Assembly (NCBI GenBank): GCA_016719815.1
Contig: JADJYK010000001.1
Coordinates: forward strand, 434,001 to 498,000
Length of the DNA: 64,000 nucleotides
Source of the DNA: Chitinophagaceae bacterium
GTDB lineage: Bacteria; Bacteroidota; Bacteroidia; Chitinophagales; Chitinophagaceae
Reading direction: 5' to 3'
Of the stretch, positions 28,926 through 39,227 are shown one piece after another. The notes beneath the pieces were generated by a model. The model saw only the letters and a program-made list of their open reading frames with translations, was not told the DNA's origin and ran no database searches. The stretch's first letter is position 1, and each line of letters opens with the position of its first letter. The position numbers and the translations under genes were made by a program.

Positions 28926-30341
28926 ATGAGAAAACTGTTTGCCTGTATCGCTTTGTTGTTTTCTGTATCACTAATGTCGCAGAAAACGAAACTGCCTTTG
29001 CCCACTAAGTATCAACTGGCCTGGCACGAACAGGAGTTTTATTTGTTTATACATTTTGGGCCCAACACTTTCACCAATAAAGAATGGGGTCATGGTGATG
29101 AAGAAGCAGAAGTATTTAGCCCAACAGCATTGGATTGCAGGCAATGGTGCCGTGTGGCAAGAGCGGCAGGAGCAAAAGCTATAATTGTCACTGCCAAGCA
29201 TCATGATGGCTTTTGTTTATGGCCCAGCAAATTCTCTGCACATACAGTAAGAGAAAGTAAATGGAAAAATGGTAAGGGTGATGTGCTGAAAGAGCTTTCA
29301 ACGGCTTGTAAAGAGTATGGACTCAAATTCGGTGTCTATATTTCGCCGTGGGACAGGAACCATCCTGATTATGGAACAGAAAAATACAATGATGTATTTG
29401 TGGGGATGATGAAAGAACTCTTTCAAAACTATGGGCCCATCTGGGAACTTTGGTGGGATGGAGCTAACGGTGAAGGGCCAAATGGAAAACGGCAGGTGTA
29501 CGACTGGAAACGGTATAAAGAAACAGTTCGTAAACTGTCGCCGTCAACAGTAATCTTCAGCGATGTAGGGCCTGACATACGCTGGTGCGGAAATGAAAAC
29601 GGCATAGCGGGAGAAACAAACTGGAACTATCTGGATACAGATGGATTTGAACCCGGTGCAAAAGCACCCAAACAGGACATACTGAATACTGGTAATGCAG
29701 AGGGCAAATACTGGATACCGGCTGAGTGTGATGTAAGCATCAGGCCCGGATGGTTTTATCATAAAGAAGAAGACAGCCAAGTGAAATCCCCGGAAAAATT
29801 ATTCGAACTGTATTTGAAATCTGTAGGAAGAGGTGCTAATCTTTTATTGAATGTTCCTCCTGACAGACGAGGTTTGATAAATGAAAATGATGAAGCTGCT
29901 CTCCAGGGATTTAAAAAATTAAAGGATGAAAGCTTTGGAATAAATTTATTGAAACAGGCAAATACTTATTATCAGTTTACCAGGAATGATCTGACTGATG
30001 GAGATATATCAGTTAAAACATTGGACAAGGATTCAAAAACTTATAGTATTAATTTACAGAATTTTATTGTAGAACTTCCTCAGGCGGCAAAGGTTAATTG
30101 TATTGTATTAAGGGAGGCTATTCACAAGGGACAAAGTATCCGGAAGTTTAAGATCGTAATGAATAACGGGGAAAAAGTTGTAAGAGAAATTTCCGGGAGC
30201 AGCGTTGGCAGAAAAAGAATTTTGACCTTTAGTTCAGCTACTATCACCTCCTTTACTGTTTACCTGGAAGATTCAAAAGGAGATGACAATATTATTGGTG
30301 TTTCAGCATACCTGATTGATGAAAAGCATGTGGAGAAATGA
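28926..30341 (+). CDS. Alpha-L-fucosidase (GH29)
   Basis: A 471-residue secreted glycosidase (signal MRKLFACIALLFSVSLMS). It has FIHFGPNTFTNKEWGHG, TAKHHDGFCLWPSKF, and the nucleophile region WELWWDGANGEG, the form seen in the second GH29 subgroup (GH29-B-like, regiospecific for branched fucose), whereas the upstream enzyme has LDGG. A C-terminal domain of about 100 residues with a beta-sandwich pattern follows. The two neighbouring enzymes probably cleave different fucosyl linkages. No SusC/SusD pair or regulator is adjacent, so this is not a full polysaccharide-utilisation locus. Confidence 0.9.
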   Translation: MRKLFACIALLFSVSLMSQKTKLPLPTKYQLAWHEQEFYLFIHFGPNTFTNKEWGHGDEEAEVFSPTALDCRQWCRVARAAGAKAIIVTAKHHDGFCLWPSKFSAHTVRESKWKNGKGDVLKELSTACKEYGLKFGVYISPWDRNHPDYGTEKYNDVFVGMMKELFQNYGPIWELWWDGANGEGPNGKRQVYDWKRYKETVRKLSPSTVIFSDVGPDIRWCGNENGIAGETNWNYLDTDGFEPGAKAPKQDILNTGNAEGKYWIPAECDVSIRPGWFYHKEEDSQVKSPEKLFELYLKSVGRGANLLLNVPPDRRGLINENDEAALQGFKKLKDESFGINLLKQANTYYQFTRNDLTDGDISVKTLDKDSKTYSINLQNFIVELPQAAKVNCIVLREAIHKGQSIRKFKIVMNNGEKVVREISGSSVGRKRILTFSSATITSFTVYLEDSKGDDNIIGVSAYLIDEKHVEK

Positions 30342-30374
30342 TTACTAACCAGTGTTTTTTTTGCTGATTATTAT

Positions 30375-31980
30375 TCACTCAATTTCCTGGTAAGAAGTAA
30401 TTGAAACTGTAAGCTGGTATTTTTCAAACTTTTCAAGTGAAACAACAATTTTCGGGGTCTTTGATTTACCACTATATGGTGGAATGTATAATATTGTAAT
30501 TGCCTCATCACCAGTCTTCAGAATTTTTGCCTTGCCGGAAAGTTTCATGATTTTGCCTTTTTGCAGCGTAGTGATGTTGCAGGCCTTTAATTGGGCGCAT
30601 AAGGCATTGTATTTGTTTTTTATGTAAGAATAGTTATCAGATATTGCCAATCCGAAATAAAAATTATTCTGTTTGTAAGCTTTTACAATTTTATTTACTA
30701 AAGCGCCGGGAAAATGATAAGGGCTTTGCAAGGCTTTATACTCATCAAAAAAAGGATTTTCTTCTTTGTTCTCAGAAACGAATTCTTTGTTGTCTGTTAT
30801 GTTTTTAAAGTTATTGTCAAATTCTTTCAGCAAAAAGTTTAAAGCGGTACAGGCATCCTTTGGGTTGAGATTAATTTTTTGCCCGATCGGCAGAGCTGCT
30901 TCGTTAGTCGCTAAAGCATCAACTTTACAAATGATCTTTTGCCCTTCTGTAAGTGTTCCGTTTTGAAATAAGCCTTTATAAATTATATTTTTCGAGTCGA
31001 GTTTTGATCCGATTCCACTAAATCTTCCGTTTTTGAATTCTCCATCATAAACTGTTGTATCTCCCGGACTGAAACTTACATACATAGCTTCGCCATTTAA
31101 TTCATTGTCTTTATAATTTCCAAAACACAAATATTGTTTGTTTTTAAACTCAGCAAATAAACCTTGCTTTTTTCCACCAGCATCAAACTCCCGATGCTGT
31201 ATTCATTTTGCCTATAATTCTGATACCGCGGATCATGTTGCCATTTTCAAAATATCCAAAATACCGGTAGCCGCTTGGGATATCATAGGCAAAACAGGTA
31301 TCTCTGGGACTTTGATTTACGAGATTGGAGTACATGATGATTTGTTTATCTGTTTTCATGCCACCAAAATTGTAGCTTCTGATGAATGAAGGGTGGTTAG
31401 TTGTAGCAGCTCTTAGCCACTTGCCATTTTCCCAAAAGCCCTCATATTTTTTTTTACCATCCACTTCATATTGAAAACCGGGGCCGTTAGCAAGGTCATT
31501 TTCGTAAACAATATCTGAAATGATAGTGCCCGATTCTTCAATAACAATGGCCCTGCCATTTGACATGGAACCTTTAAGATGATCTATAACAATTTTATTG
31601 TTGTTGAATATTTTAATGGTTTTATTTTCCATATAACCATTTACATAAGTACCGTAATACAATGACCCGTCTTTCTCGATGGCAACACCAGGGCCGTTAG
31701 CATAACCTTTTTTCCATTTTGCAATAGCAATCTTTCCATTGTTATAAAACGCAAAAGCATTTCCCTCGATCAAACCATTTTTAAAATCTCCAAAGATTTT
31801 CACTGTGCCATTTACAGCTATGGCCAGGCCCTTTCCATACGGTTTCCCATTATTTATTTCACCGCTGTATATATAGTCGATACCAATTACACTTTTCCAT
31901 TTCATGCCACCTGTAGTGGTTTGTGCGGTTGCCAGAAAAGAAATAAAGCCAATTAAGCTAAGGGCATATATTTTTTTCAT
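30375..31980 (-). pseudogene. Secreted MORN-repeat protein, one frame break
   Basis: Reconstructed to about 534 residues. A signal peptide (MKKIYALSLIGFISFLATAQ) is followed by at least eight repeats of the MORN type (YSGEINNGKPYGKGLAI, FGDFKNGLIEGNAFA, YYGTYVNGYMENKTI, YFGYFENGNMIRGI, YDGEFKNGRFSGIG) and then a C-terminal ~160-residue helical region of no known family. The frame breaks at the AAA run near 31185; removing one base joins ASGVDAGGKKQGLFAEFKNK. Bacterial MORN proteins are of unknown function, often envelope-associated. Probably intact in reality. Confidence 0.78.
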
Positions 31981-32004
31981 AACGAGGGGTTTAAGCTGGT
32001 AAAA

Positions 32005-32784
32005 TTAATTTCCAGTAAAATTTGCCTTTCTCTTTTCTAAAAAAGCAGTTGTTCCTTCTTTCATATCATCTGTGGCAAATGCATTTCCAAATTCTTCAAT
32101 TTCCAATGCATAACCATCTTTACTTTCATTAAAAACAGCATTAGCAGCTTTAATGCAGGATGCTACAGCCAGCGGTGCTTTCGAGTTTATTATTTCAAGT
32201 ATATTTTTAGTATGTTCCAGCAATGTTTCAGCGGTGGTTACATAATTTACCAGGCCCAGTTGTTTGGCTTCATTTGCATCAATCAGGTGGGCAGACATGA
32301 GTAATTCCATTGCCTTTCCTTTCCCAATTAACTGTACTAATCGTTGCGTGCCGCCGTATCCGGGAATCAGTCCCAGGTTTACCTCAGGTTGTCCAAACTT
32401 TGCATTTTCGCTTGCCACACGGAAATGGCAGCTCATGGCCAGTTCGCAACCGCCGCCCAATGCAAAACCATTCACGGCTGCAACGATGGGTTTTGCCGAG
32501 TTTTCAATCCTTGCAAAAGTGTTGTGGCCTCTTCTTGCCATAGCCATTGCTTCTGCTTTGCAAAGTCCGCCAAATTCAGAAATATCCGCACCGGCTACAA
32601 AGGCTTTTGGCCCAGAACCGGTAATGATTACTGATTTTATCTCTGTATTGTTTTCCACTTCATCAAGCACACTGTTCAGGTCTGTAAATACATCTTTATT
32701 CAGTGCATTCAGTTTATCGGGCCGGTTGACAGTAATAGTGAAGATTCCGTTCTCAAGACAGGTAAGCAATGTTGAATAACTCAT
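32005..32784 (-). CDS. Enoyl-CoA hydratase/isomerase (crotonase family)
   Basis: A 259-residue crotonase-fold enzyme. The oxyanion-hole motif is AGADISEFGG and NGFALGGGCELAMSCHF; the two catalytic Glu residues of enoyl-CoA hydratase are in GCELAMSC and GQPEVNLGLIPGYGGTQRL. Both are present, so hydration of trans-2-enoyl-CoA in beta-oxidation (or amino acid breakdown) is likely. Length is typical. It ends next to the MORN gene on the same strand and has a divergent TRIC-channel gene upstream. Confidence 0.92.
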   Translation of the reverse strand: MSYSTLLTCLENGIFTITVNRPDKLNALNKDVFTDLNSVLDEVENNTEIKSVIITGSGPKAFVAGADISEFGGLCKAEAMAMARRGHNTFARIENSAKPIVAAVNGFALGGGCELAMSCHFRVASENAKFGQPEVNLGLIPGYGGTQRLVQLIGKGKAMELLMSAHLIDANEAKQLGLVNYVTTAETLLEHTKNILEIINSKAPLAVASCIKAANAVFNESKDGYALEIEEFGNAFATDDMKEGTTAFLEKRKANFTGN

Positions 32785-32847
32785 GATTGTTTTGATTTGT
32801 GAACCGAAGATAATGACATTTCTTTGCAGGACTAATCGTTTTAACGT

Positions 32848-33449
32848 ATGACATTTCTGGATGGAATTATATATACGGGTATCGCCATTTTTGCATTGAG
32901 CGGCGCTTTTAAGGCAAGAACGTTTAAGCTGGATGTGTTTGGCGGGATAGTCGTAGCCTTTATTACGGCTTATGGCGGTGGTACATTGCGGGATGTACTG
33001 ATTGGTGCAGGCCCGGTAAACTGGATTAATGATAATATAGCACTTATTCTTGTTTTCACCGGTTCCTTTATTGCCTTCTTGTTTAAAGAAAATATGAACC
33101 GGTTTAAGCGAACTATTTTTTACACCGATGCTTTTGGAATTGGTTTATATACGGTATGGGGAATTGAAGTGGCTTCAAAACATGGCCTGAATGATTTATA
33201 CTCATTAGTGATGGGTGTGATAACGGCAACATTCGGTGGTTTGCTGGCTGATATTGTTTGCAATGCAGTGCCTAATCTGCTGAAGAAAGGAGAATTGTAT
33301 GCGACCGCCTGTGCCATTGGCGGAATACTGTATATTGCTTTGAAAAAATTCCGCTGGAGTATAATACTAACCTGGCCATTTGCATAGTGGTGGTGGCAGG
33401 TATAAGAATCTATTCGAAAAGAAAGCGGCTTACTTTGCCGGATATTTGA
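32848..33449 (+). pseudogene. TRIC/UPF0126-family membrane channel, frameshifted near the end
   Basis: A ~200-residue membrane protein with seven hydrophobic segments arranged as two three-helix repeats plus one. It has the family signatures FGGIVVAFITAYGGGTLRDVLIG and YSLVMGVITATFGGLLADIVCN. Prokaryotic homologues of trimeric intracellular cation channels conduct K+ or act as glycine-linked transporters. The last ~25 residues are in a shifted frame after one base is missing near 33347; the corrected end is NLAICIVVVAGIRIYSKRKR. Likely intact in reality. Confidence 0.82.
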
Positions 33450-33606
33450 TTGTCTTCCAATACTTTCAATGAGGGGCATAGGTTCTTGCAAAAATCACTT
33501 TGATAGGTGTTTGAGCTATTCGTAACTTTAGGAAGACAGAAGCAGCTTTAGGTTGTCTTTTAACGTTACTTCACTACTGTTACAAACCAATCAAACGCTG
33601 AAACTC

Positions 33607-34079
33607 ATGAATAAAATATTTTTTTTGCTTTACATACCGGTTTTTTTAACTGGTTGTAATTTGTTTGAAGCTGATGAAGCTTTTGATGTACCACACAAGG
33701 ATCTTTTAACCAAAAACAGATGGATGCTTGATGCTTATACCCAGTCTCCGGCTTATAACGGGGTAAGTGATGTGTTTGCTGTTATGGACAAATGTGCAAA
33801 AGATAATTTATATATTTTCAAAGCCGATGGTTCGTACATTTTTGATGCTGGATTTAATAAATGTTCCGAATCAGAGCCGCAAAGTAATGTTGTCGGCACC
33901 TGGAAATTTTATAAAGATGAAACGGGAGAGGTTTTTGATAGGGAAATAATTATCAATGCCTCCGGAAAATAACAAACTACTATATTGACTTGATAACCGA
34001 TTCAAGGCTTAAGCTTAGTACTACAATGACTTCGGGTGGCAAAATGTACACGTTACAACAAACTTTCCGTAAAAAATAA
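33607..34079 (+). pseudogene. Lipocalin-like lipoprotein, frameshifted near the end
   Basis: A ~157-residue lipoprotein: the signal peptide ends at the lipobox LTGC, so Cys17 should be acylated. The rest has the pattern KNRWMLDAYT...YIFKADGSYIFDAG...VVGTWKFYKDE, which fits the small lipocalin-like DUFs of Bacteroidota. One A is missing near 33970; correcting it gives GKITNYYIDLITDSRLKLS and an end at FRKK (stop 34077). Function unknown. Confidence 0.65.
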
Positions 34080-34147
34080 GTTTTATACTTATAAGTGCCT
34101 GTGATGCATTTTTTATAAAGAACACATGATTATAAAAGGGAAATATA

Positions 34148-34555
34148 TCAGAAACTTCTGTGCTCCTTTACCCATCCGTTGATATAGTCAGCTATTTCAT
34201 GTGTGTTTGTGCCGGGGTGAAATAGTTTTCCAACTCCTATTTTATTAAGTTCAGCGATGTCTTCGTCAGGAATAATGCCGCCGCCAGTCAGTAGCACATC
34301 ATCCAGTCCTTTTTCTTTCATTAGGGTTATCACTTTTGGAAAAACGGTATTGTGTGCACCGGAAAGAATACTGATGCCGATGGCATCCACATCTTCCTGC
34401 AGTGCGGCACTAACTACCATTTCGGGTGTTTGCCTCAGGCCGGTATAAATAACCTCCATGCCGGCATCACGAAGGGCAGTGGCAATAACTTTTGCGCCAC
34501 GATCGTGGCCATCTAATCCAACTTTAGCTACTAAAACTCGTATGGGTCTGCTCAT
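34148..34555 (-). CDS. Cobalamin-binding subunit of methylmalonyl-CoA mutase type
   Basis: A 135-residue free-standing B12-binding domain. The cobalamin motif GLDGHDRGAKV contains the lower-ligand His (DxHxxG), with GISILSGAH (SxL) and LLTGGGIIPDEDI (GG) following in order. As a separate small subunit it would work with a larger catalytic mutase, which is not in this window. Together with the epimerase at 7660 it suggests the propionyl-CoA/succinyl-CoA interconversion. Intact and of normal length. Confidence 0.92.
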   Translation of the reverse strand: MSRPIRVLVAKVGLDGHDRGAKVIATALRDAGMEVIYTGLRQTPEMVVSAALQEDVDAIGISILSGAHNTVFPKVITLMKEKGLDDVLLTGGGIIPDEDIAELNKIGVGKLFHPGTNTHEIADYINGWVKEHRSF

Positions 34556-34616
34556 ACAACAAAATATTAAAGATGCAAAATTAAGCTCTTTCCGTTATCG
34601 CTTCGTAAATTAGTAT

Positions 34617-35606
34617 ATGCAATACAGAAAATTTGGAAATACAGATTTGCTAGTCAGCGAAGTGGGTTTTGGTGCCTGGGCTATTGGTGGCGGTGCAATG
34701 ATAGGCAATACAGCAATTGGCTGGGGCGATGCAGATGATAAAACTTCTGCAGAGGCGATTTATGCTTCGCTGGATGAAGGCATCAATTTTTTTGATACGG
34801 CTGATATTTATGGATTGGGCCATTCGGAAGAACTCATTGGTAAAACTGTTGGAAACAGAAAGGATGTGATCATAGCCACCAAAGGCGGAAATGTGGCGAG
34901 AGACGGACAGTTTACAGTTGATTACTCCAAGGCTCATATCATTGATGCCTGTGAGCAATCGCTCCGCAGACTAAAGAGGGAGACAGTTGATTATTATCAG
35001 TTGCATACTGCAAAGCTTTCCCATTTGCAGCAGGGAGATTGCATCGCCGCAGTGCAGCAACTGCTGCAGGAAGGAAAAATCAGGTATTGGGGTTTGTCGC
35101 TTAACACTTTTAGCCCAATGCCGGAAGCTGAATTTCTCGTTGAGAATAGTACTGGAAATGGGTTTCAACTGGTGCTCAATCTTCTGAATCAATTTAGCCT
35201 GCCGGTGCTAAAGCTGGCTGAAGAGTCTGGTTATGGCATTATTGTACGTATGCCATTGCAGTTTGGATTATTAACCGGAAAGTTTGATAATGGCATTTCC
35301 TTTCCTGATAATGACCATCGTAAAAAAAGAATTACACCTGGGATTGTTGATGCATGCGCCGAGGCCTTATCACCAGTTTGGAAACTCTGTGGTAAATACA
35401 ACTGCAGCAAGACGGAACTGGCACTAAGCTATATTCTTAGTTATTCGGCAGTATCGGTAATAATCCCGGGTATAAGAACAACAGCACATGTGCAGAGTAA
35501 CACATCGGGATTATTCAGGCCTGAGGAAGAAGATATAAAGTTGATTGAGGAACTGGGACAAACCTGTTTAATACCTGTTATGGAGAAAATAAAGTTATTG
35601 GGGTGA
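34617..35606 (+). CDS. Aldo/keto reductase
   Basis: A 329-residue TIM-barrel oxidoreductase using NADPH. The catalytic tetrad is visible as Asp and Tyr in FFDTADIYGLGHSEELIGK, Lys in VIIATKGG and His in YYQLHT. C-terminal IPGIRTTAHVQSN is the cofactor-binding motif of the family. The substrate is not predictable. It is divergent from the B12-subunit gene with a 61-bp gap. Confidence 0.9.
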   Translation: MQYRKFGNTDLLVSEVGFGAWAIGGGAMIGNTAIGWGDADDKTSAEAIYASLDEGINFFDTADIYGLGHSEELIGKTVGNRKDVIIATKGGNVARDGQFTVDYSKAHIIDACEQSLRRLKRETVDYYQLHTAKLSHLQQGDCIAAVQQLLQEGKIRYWGLSLNTFSPMPEAEFLVENSTGNGFQLVLNLLNQFSLPVLKLAEESGYGIIVRMPLQFGLLTGKFDNGISFPDNDHRKKRITPGIVDACAEALSPVWKLCGKYNCSKTELALSYILSYSAVSVIIPGIRTTAHVQSNTSGLFRPEEEDIKLIEELGQTCLIPVMEKIKLLG

Positions 35607-35654
35607 ACGGGATTATAGCCGGAGAATTGTATTTGCAAAGTTCGGAAAATAAGA

Positions 35655-35679
35655 AAACCGGATGATATTCATCCGGTTT
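35655..35679. terminator. Bidirectional terminator
   Basis: A perfect 10-bp stem (AAACCGGATG / CATCCGGTTT) with a 5-nt loop lies between the convergent aldo/keto reductase and DUF1015 genes. Flanking T/A tracts are short. Confidence 0.6.
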
Positions 35680-35701
35680 CCCTTATTATCTTAATAAGCT
35701 G

Positions 35702-36948
35702 TTATACCAGTTCATGCACTACCAGTCCGCTTCTGAGCTTAGGCTCGAACCAGGTAGTCTTTGGTGGCATGATGTTTCCGGTGTCGGCAATATCAATTAA
35801 CTGCTTCATCGAAACAGGGTATAGCGCAAAGGCCACTTTCATTTCACTACTGTCCACTCTTTTCTTTAACTCACCCAATCCGCGGATGCCGCCAACGAAA
35901 TCAATCCGTTTATCAGTTCTCAGGTCTTTAATGTTCAAATGTGTGCTAAGAATAGAATTGGAAAGAATGGTTACGTCCAGCACACCAATCGGGTCAGCAT
36001 CGTTGTAAGTGCCCTGTTTTGCTGTAAGCGAATACCAGTTGCCGCCGAGATACATGCTGAAATTATGCAGACAGCAGGGTCTGTAAATTTCTGTTCCCTT
36101 TAATTCTACTTCAAAACTTTGTTTCAGGGTTTCTACAAACTCTTCATCTGTCTGTCCGTTCAAATCTTTCACTACACGGTTGTAGTCAATAATGGTAAGC
36201 TGGTTGTCCGGGAAATGCACAGCGAGGAAGAAGTTGTATTCTTCATTGCCAGTGTGATTGGGATTATTCTTTCTTTTTTCATTACCTACCAGTGCGGCAG
36301 CGGCTGTACGGTGATGTCCGTCGGCCACGTAAGTGGAGGGAATTGTTGAAAAAATTTCAATAATACGGTTGATGATTGCCGGGTCGCTGATGGTCCAGAA
36401 ATGATGGCCAAATCCGTCAACCGAAGTAAAGTCATAATCTGGCTGATTGGTGGTGGTAAATTCGGTGACAATCTTATCTAATTCTGCATGTGCAGGATAA
36501 GAGAAGAAAACCGGCTCCATGTTTGCATTAGTAATACGTACATGCTTCATCCTGTCTTCTTCTTTATCCGGCCGGGTAAGCTCATGTTTTCTTATCACAT
36601 TATTCATGTAATCTTCAACAGCAGCGCAGGCCACCAGGCCATACTGTGTTTTTCCGTTCATGGTTTGAGCATAGATGTACAGGTTGGCTGTTTCATCTTG
36701 TACTAACCAGCCGTTCTTTTTAAACGTTTCAAAATTTTCTTTGGCTTTATTATACACCGCCTCATCGTGTTCATCAATTGTTTCGGGTAAATCAATTTCC
36801 GGCTTAATAATATGCAGCAACGAATAATCATTCCCCTTTGCCTCTTCCTTGCTTCTTTTGAGTTTAGTACGTCGTAGGGACGGGAAGCCACAGCCTGTGC
36901 CAGTTCTTTCGATGGCCTGTATCCCTTAAATGCTCTGATGATTGCCAT
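35702..36948 (-). pseudogene. DUF1015 family protein, one frame break
   Basis: Reconstructed to about 415 residues. The start MAIIRAFKGYRPSKELAQAVASRPYDVLN is the family N terminus. Later motifs include YVADGHHRTAAA and FLAVHFPDNQLTIIDYNRVV, also typical. The frame breaks near 36845 (one base missing); correction gives KEARKEAKGNDYSLLHIIKPE. DUF1015 proteins often sit next to serA/serC in Bacteroidota, exactly as here, and are thought to be part of serine metabolism, though no activity is established. It is 20 bp downstream of the serA-like gene. Confidence 0.85.
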
Positions 36949-36968
36949 GTGTGTATAAACTTGTTGGT

Positions 36969-37895
36969 TTAGAATTTATTAACCTGGAACTGAGTGTTGC
37001 CGTTTTTCAGGAAATCAACAATTTGTTTGGCAGCAGCAAGTCCTGCATTAATATTTGCCTCACTGGTTTCTGCCCCCATCTTTTTTGGGGTCGCAAAATA
37101 ACGGCTGGCATATTTTTCCATCATTTCAGCATGACTGTCGCAGGCTATATCTGTAACGTACTTAATGTCGGACCTTTCCTCAAAAACTCTTTTCAGTGAA
37201 TCTTCACACACAATTTCTTTACGGGCGGTATTTACGATAACTGCACCTTTGGGCAATTTAGACAATAAATCGTAATTGATACTCTTCTTCGTTTTTTCAT
37301 TGGCAGGAATATGCAGTGAAATATAATTACAAGTGCTGAACAGTTCTTCAGGTGAAGAAACTACTATTGTTCCAAATCCTTCAAGCCAGGTTTTTTCTTT
37401 TGTTGGGGCATACACATACACAATCATACCAAGCCCTTTTGCAAGTTTGGCAACTTTGCGGCCTACGTTACCAAATGCGAAGAGACCCATTTTCTTTCCT
37501 GCTAATTCGCTTCCAGTACCCGGGTTAAAGAAGTTTCTGGCTGCATAAATCATCATGCCCATTCCCAGCTCGGCAACTGCATTTGAATTTTGGCCAGGAG
37601 TATTCATGGCAACAATTTTCTTTTCGTTGCATGCCGGAAGGTCTATGTTGTCATAACCGGCTCCTGCTCTAACAACAATTTTCAGGTTTTGAGCGGCAGC
37701 TATAACTTCAGCCGATGCTTTGTCACTTCTGATGATCATTCCGTCCACATCGGCAACTGCTTTCAGTAAATCATTCTTATCAGTGTACTTTTCAAGTAAA
37801 ACGGTTTCAAAACCGGCTTCATCAAAAATCTTCTTAATTCCATTTACAGCAGCGGCTGCAAACGGTTTTTCTGTAGCTAATAAAATGGTTGGCAT
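36969..37895 (-). CDS. serA: D-3-phosphoglycerate dehydrogenase-like enzyme
   Basis: A 308-residue NAD-dependent 2-hydroxyacid dehydrogenase. The coenzyme motif is GLFAFGNVGRKVAKLAKGLG; the conserved substrate/catalytic Arg and Glu-type motifs are near VRAGAGYDNID and VNTARKEIVCEDSL. The usual C-terminal ACT domain of SerA is absent, giving a short form. Position between serC and DUF1015 supports the first step of serine synthesis. The ATG at 37895 is preferred over the TTG two codons upstream. Reaction assignment depends on this context. Confidence 0.85.
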   Translation of the reverse strand: MPTILLATEKPFAAAAVNGIKKIFDEAGFETVLLEKYTDKNDLLKAVADVDGMIIRSDKASAEVIAAAQNLKIVVRAGAGYDNIDLPACNEKKIVAMNTPGQNSNAVAELGMGMMIYAARNFFNPGTGSELAGKKMGLFAFGNVGRKVAKLAKGLGMIVYVYAPTKEKTWLEGFGTIVVSSPEELFSTCNYISLHIPANEKTKKSINYDLLSKLPKGAVIVNTARKEIVCEDSLKRVFEERSDIKYVTDIACDSHAEMMEKYASRYFATPKKMGAETSEANINAGLAAAKQIVDFLKNGNTQFQVNKF

Positions 37896-37954
37896 ATACA
37901 ATCGTTTTAAAAGAAAGGAAGCATTTATTACTTCCTTTCCGTTAATAATTAATA

Positions 37955-39028
37955 TCAGGCTTTTGAGTTTTCAAATTCTTTCATACAGTCAACTAATGCC
38001 TGCACACTTTCCATCGGAAGGGCATTGTAAGTGGATGCACGGAAACCACCCACACTTCTGTGTCCTTTTATGCCTACCATTCCTGCTGCTTTAGCAACGT
38101 TCATAAACTCTTCTTCAAGGTGTTTGTATTCTTCTTTCATTACAAAACAGATGTTCATCAGCGACCTTGAATTCTTTTCAACCGTACCCACGAAAATCCT
38201 GCTGTTGTCAATAGCGTCGTAAAGCAGTTTGGCTTTGGCCTGGTTCATTTCCTGTACTTTGGCAATACCGCCAAGGCTCTTTATCCATTTCAGGGTTTCA
38301 AGAATGGTAAATATTGGCAGACAGGGAGGAGTGTTGAACATAGAACCTTCCTTAATATGTGTGCGGTAGTCGAGCATAGTTGGAATATAACGCTCTACTT
38401 TACCCAGCATATCTTCTTTTACAATTACAAAGGTTGCACCGGATGGTCCCAGGTTTTTCTGTGCACCACCATAAATGAGTGCATATTTAGAAACATCAAC
38501 AGGACGGCTGAAAATATCTGATGACATATCGGCCACCAGTGGAATGGGTGAATCGGGATCGGTAAATATTTCAGTTCCGTAAATGGTATTGTTTGTAGTA
38601 ATGTGCAGATAATCTGCATCAGCCGGAATATTCTCAATAGCGGGATAGTAATTAAAGTTCTTATCTGATGAGGAAGATATAACACTTACCTCTCCAAAGC
38701 CTTTGGCTTCTTTTATAGCTTTTTTTGCCCACACACCGCTTTCTACATAAGCAGCTTTTTTGTTCATCAGATTATAGGGTACCATGCAAAACTGCAGACT
38801 GGCACCACCGCCTAAGAACAGCACCTGGTAACCTTCAGGTACACCAAGCAACTCTTTAAAGAGTGCAACAGTTTCGTCCATTACGGCCTGGAATTCCTTA
38901 CTTCTGTGCGATACAGAAAGAACAGACATGCCGGTTCCATTAAAATCAAGAATAGCTTTTGCTGTATTTTCAACAGCTATGGCGGGCAAAATGCTGGGGC
39001 CTGCATTAAAATTGTGAACTTTTTTCAT
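37955..39028 (-). CDS. serC: Phosphoserine aminotransferase
   Basis: A 357-residue class V PLP aminotransferase that makes 3-phosphoserine, with a second role in pyridoxine synthesis. The PLP lysine is in LIYGGAQKNLGPSG; motifs NFNAGPSILP, GGGASLQFCMVP and GHRSVGGFRASTYNA are typical SerC. Length is normal. It is followed by the serA-like and DUF1015 genes on the same strand with short gaps (59 and 20 bp), so this is a serine-synthesis operon. Confidence 0.96.
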   Translation of the reverse strand: MKKVHNFNAGPSILPAIAVENTAKAILDFNGTGMSVLSVSHRSKEFQAVMDETVALFKELLGVPEGYQVLFLGGGASLQFCMVPYNLMNKKAAYVESGVWAKKAIKEAKGFGEVSVISSSSDKNFNYYPAIENIPADADYLHITTNNTIYGTEIFTDPDSPIPLVADMSSDIFSRPVDVSKYALIYGGAQKNLGPSGATFVIVKEDMLGKVERYIPTMLDYRTHIKEGSMFNTPPCLPIFTILETLKWIKSLGGIAKVQEMNQAKAKLLYDAIDNSRIFVGTVEKNSRSLMNICFVMKEEYKHLEEEFMNVAKAAGMVGIKGHRSVGGFRASTYNALPMESVQALVDCMKEFENSKA

Positions 39029-39227
39029 CGTTTAACTATTTTTTGTTGAAGAATAGCGTTTTAGATTACATGACAAAATAAATACTAATAACCGTTAGCC
39101 TGTATGATTATTGACAGGCGGCTATATGAGTATAGTAATGCCGGGCGGTTTTACAACGATGTAATTCCGACAAAGAAGAACTTCTAAATGACAGTAATGC
39201 CGGTTTTTGGACAGATGCGATTCCCCC

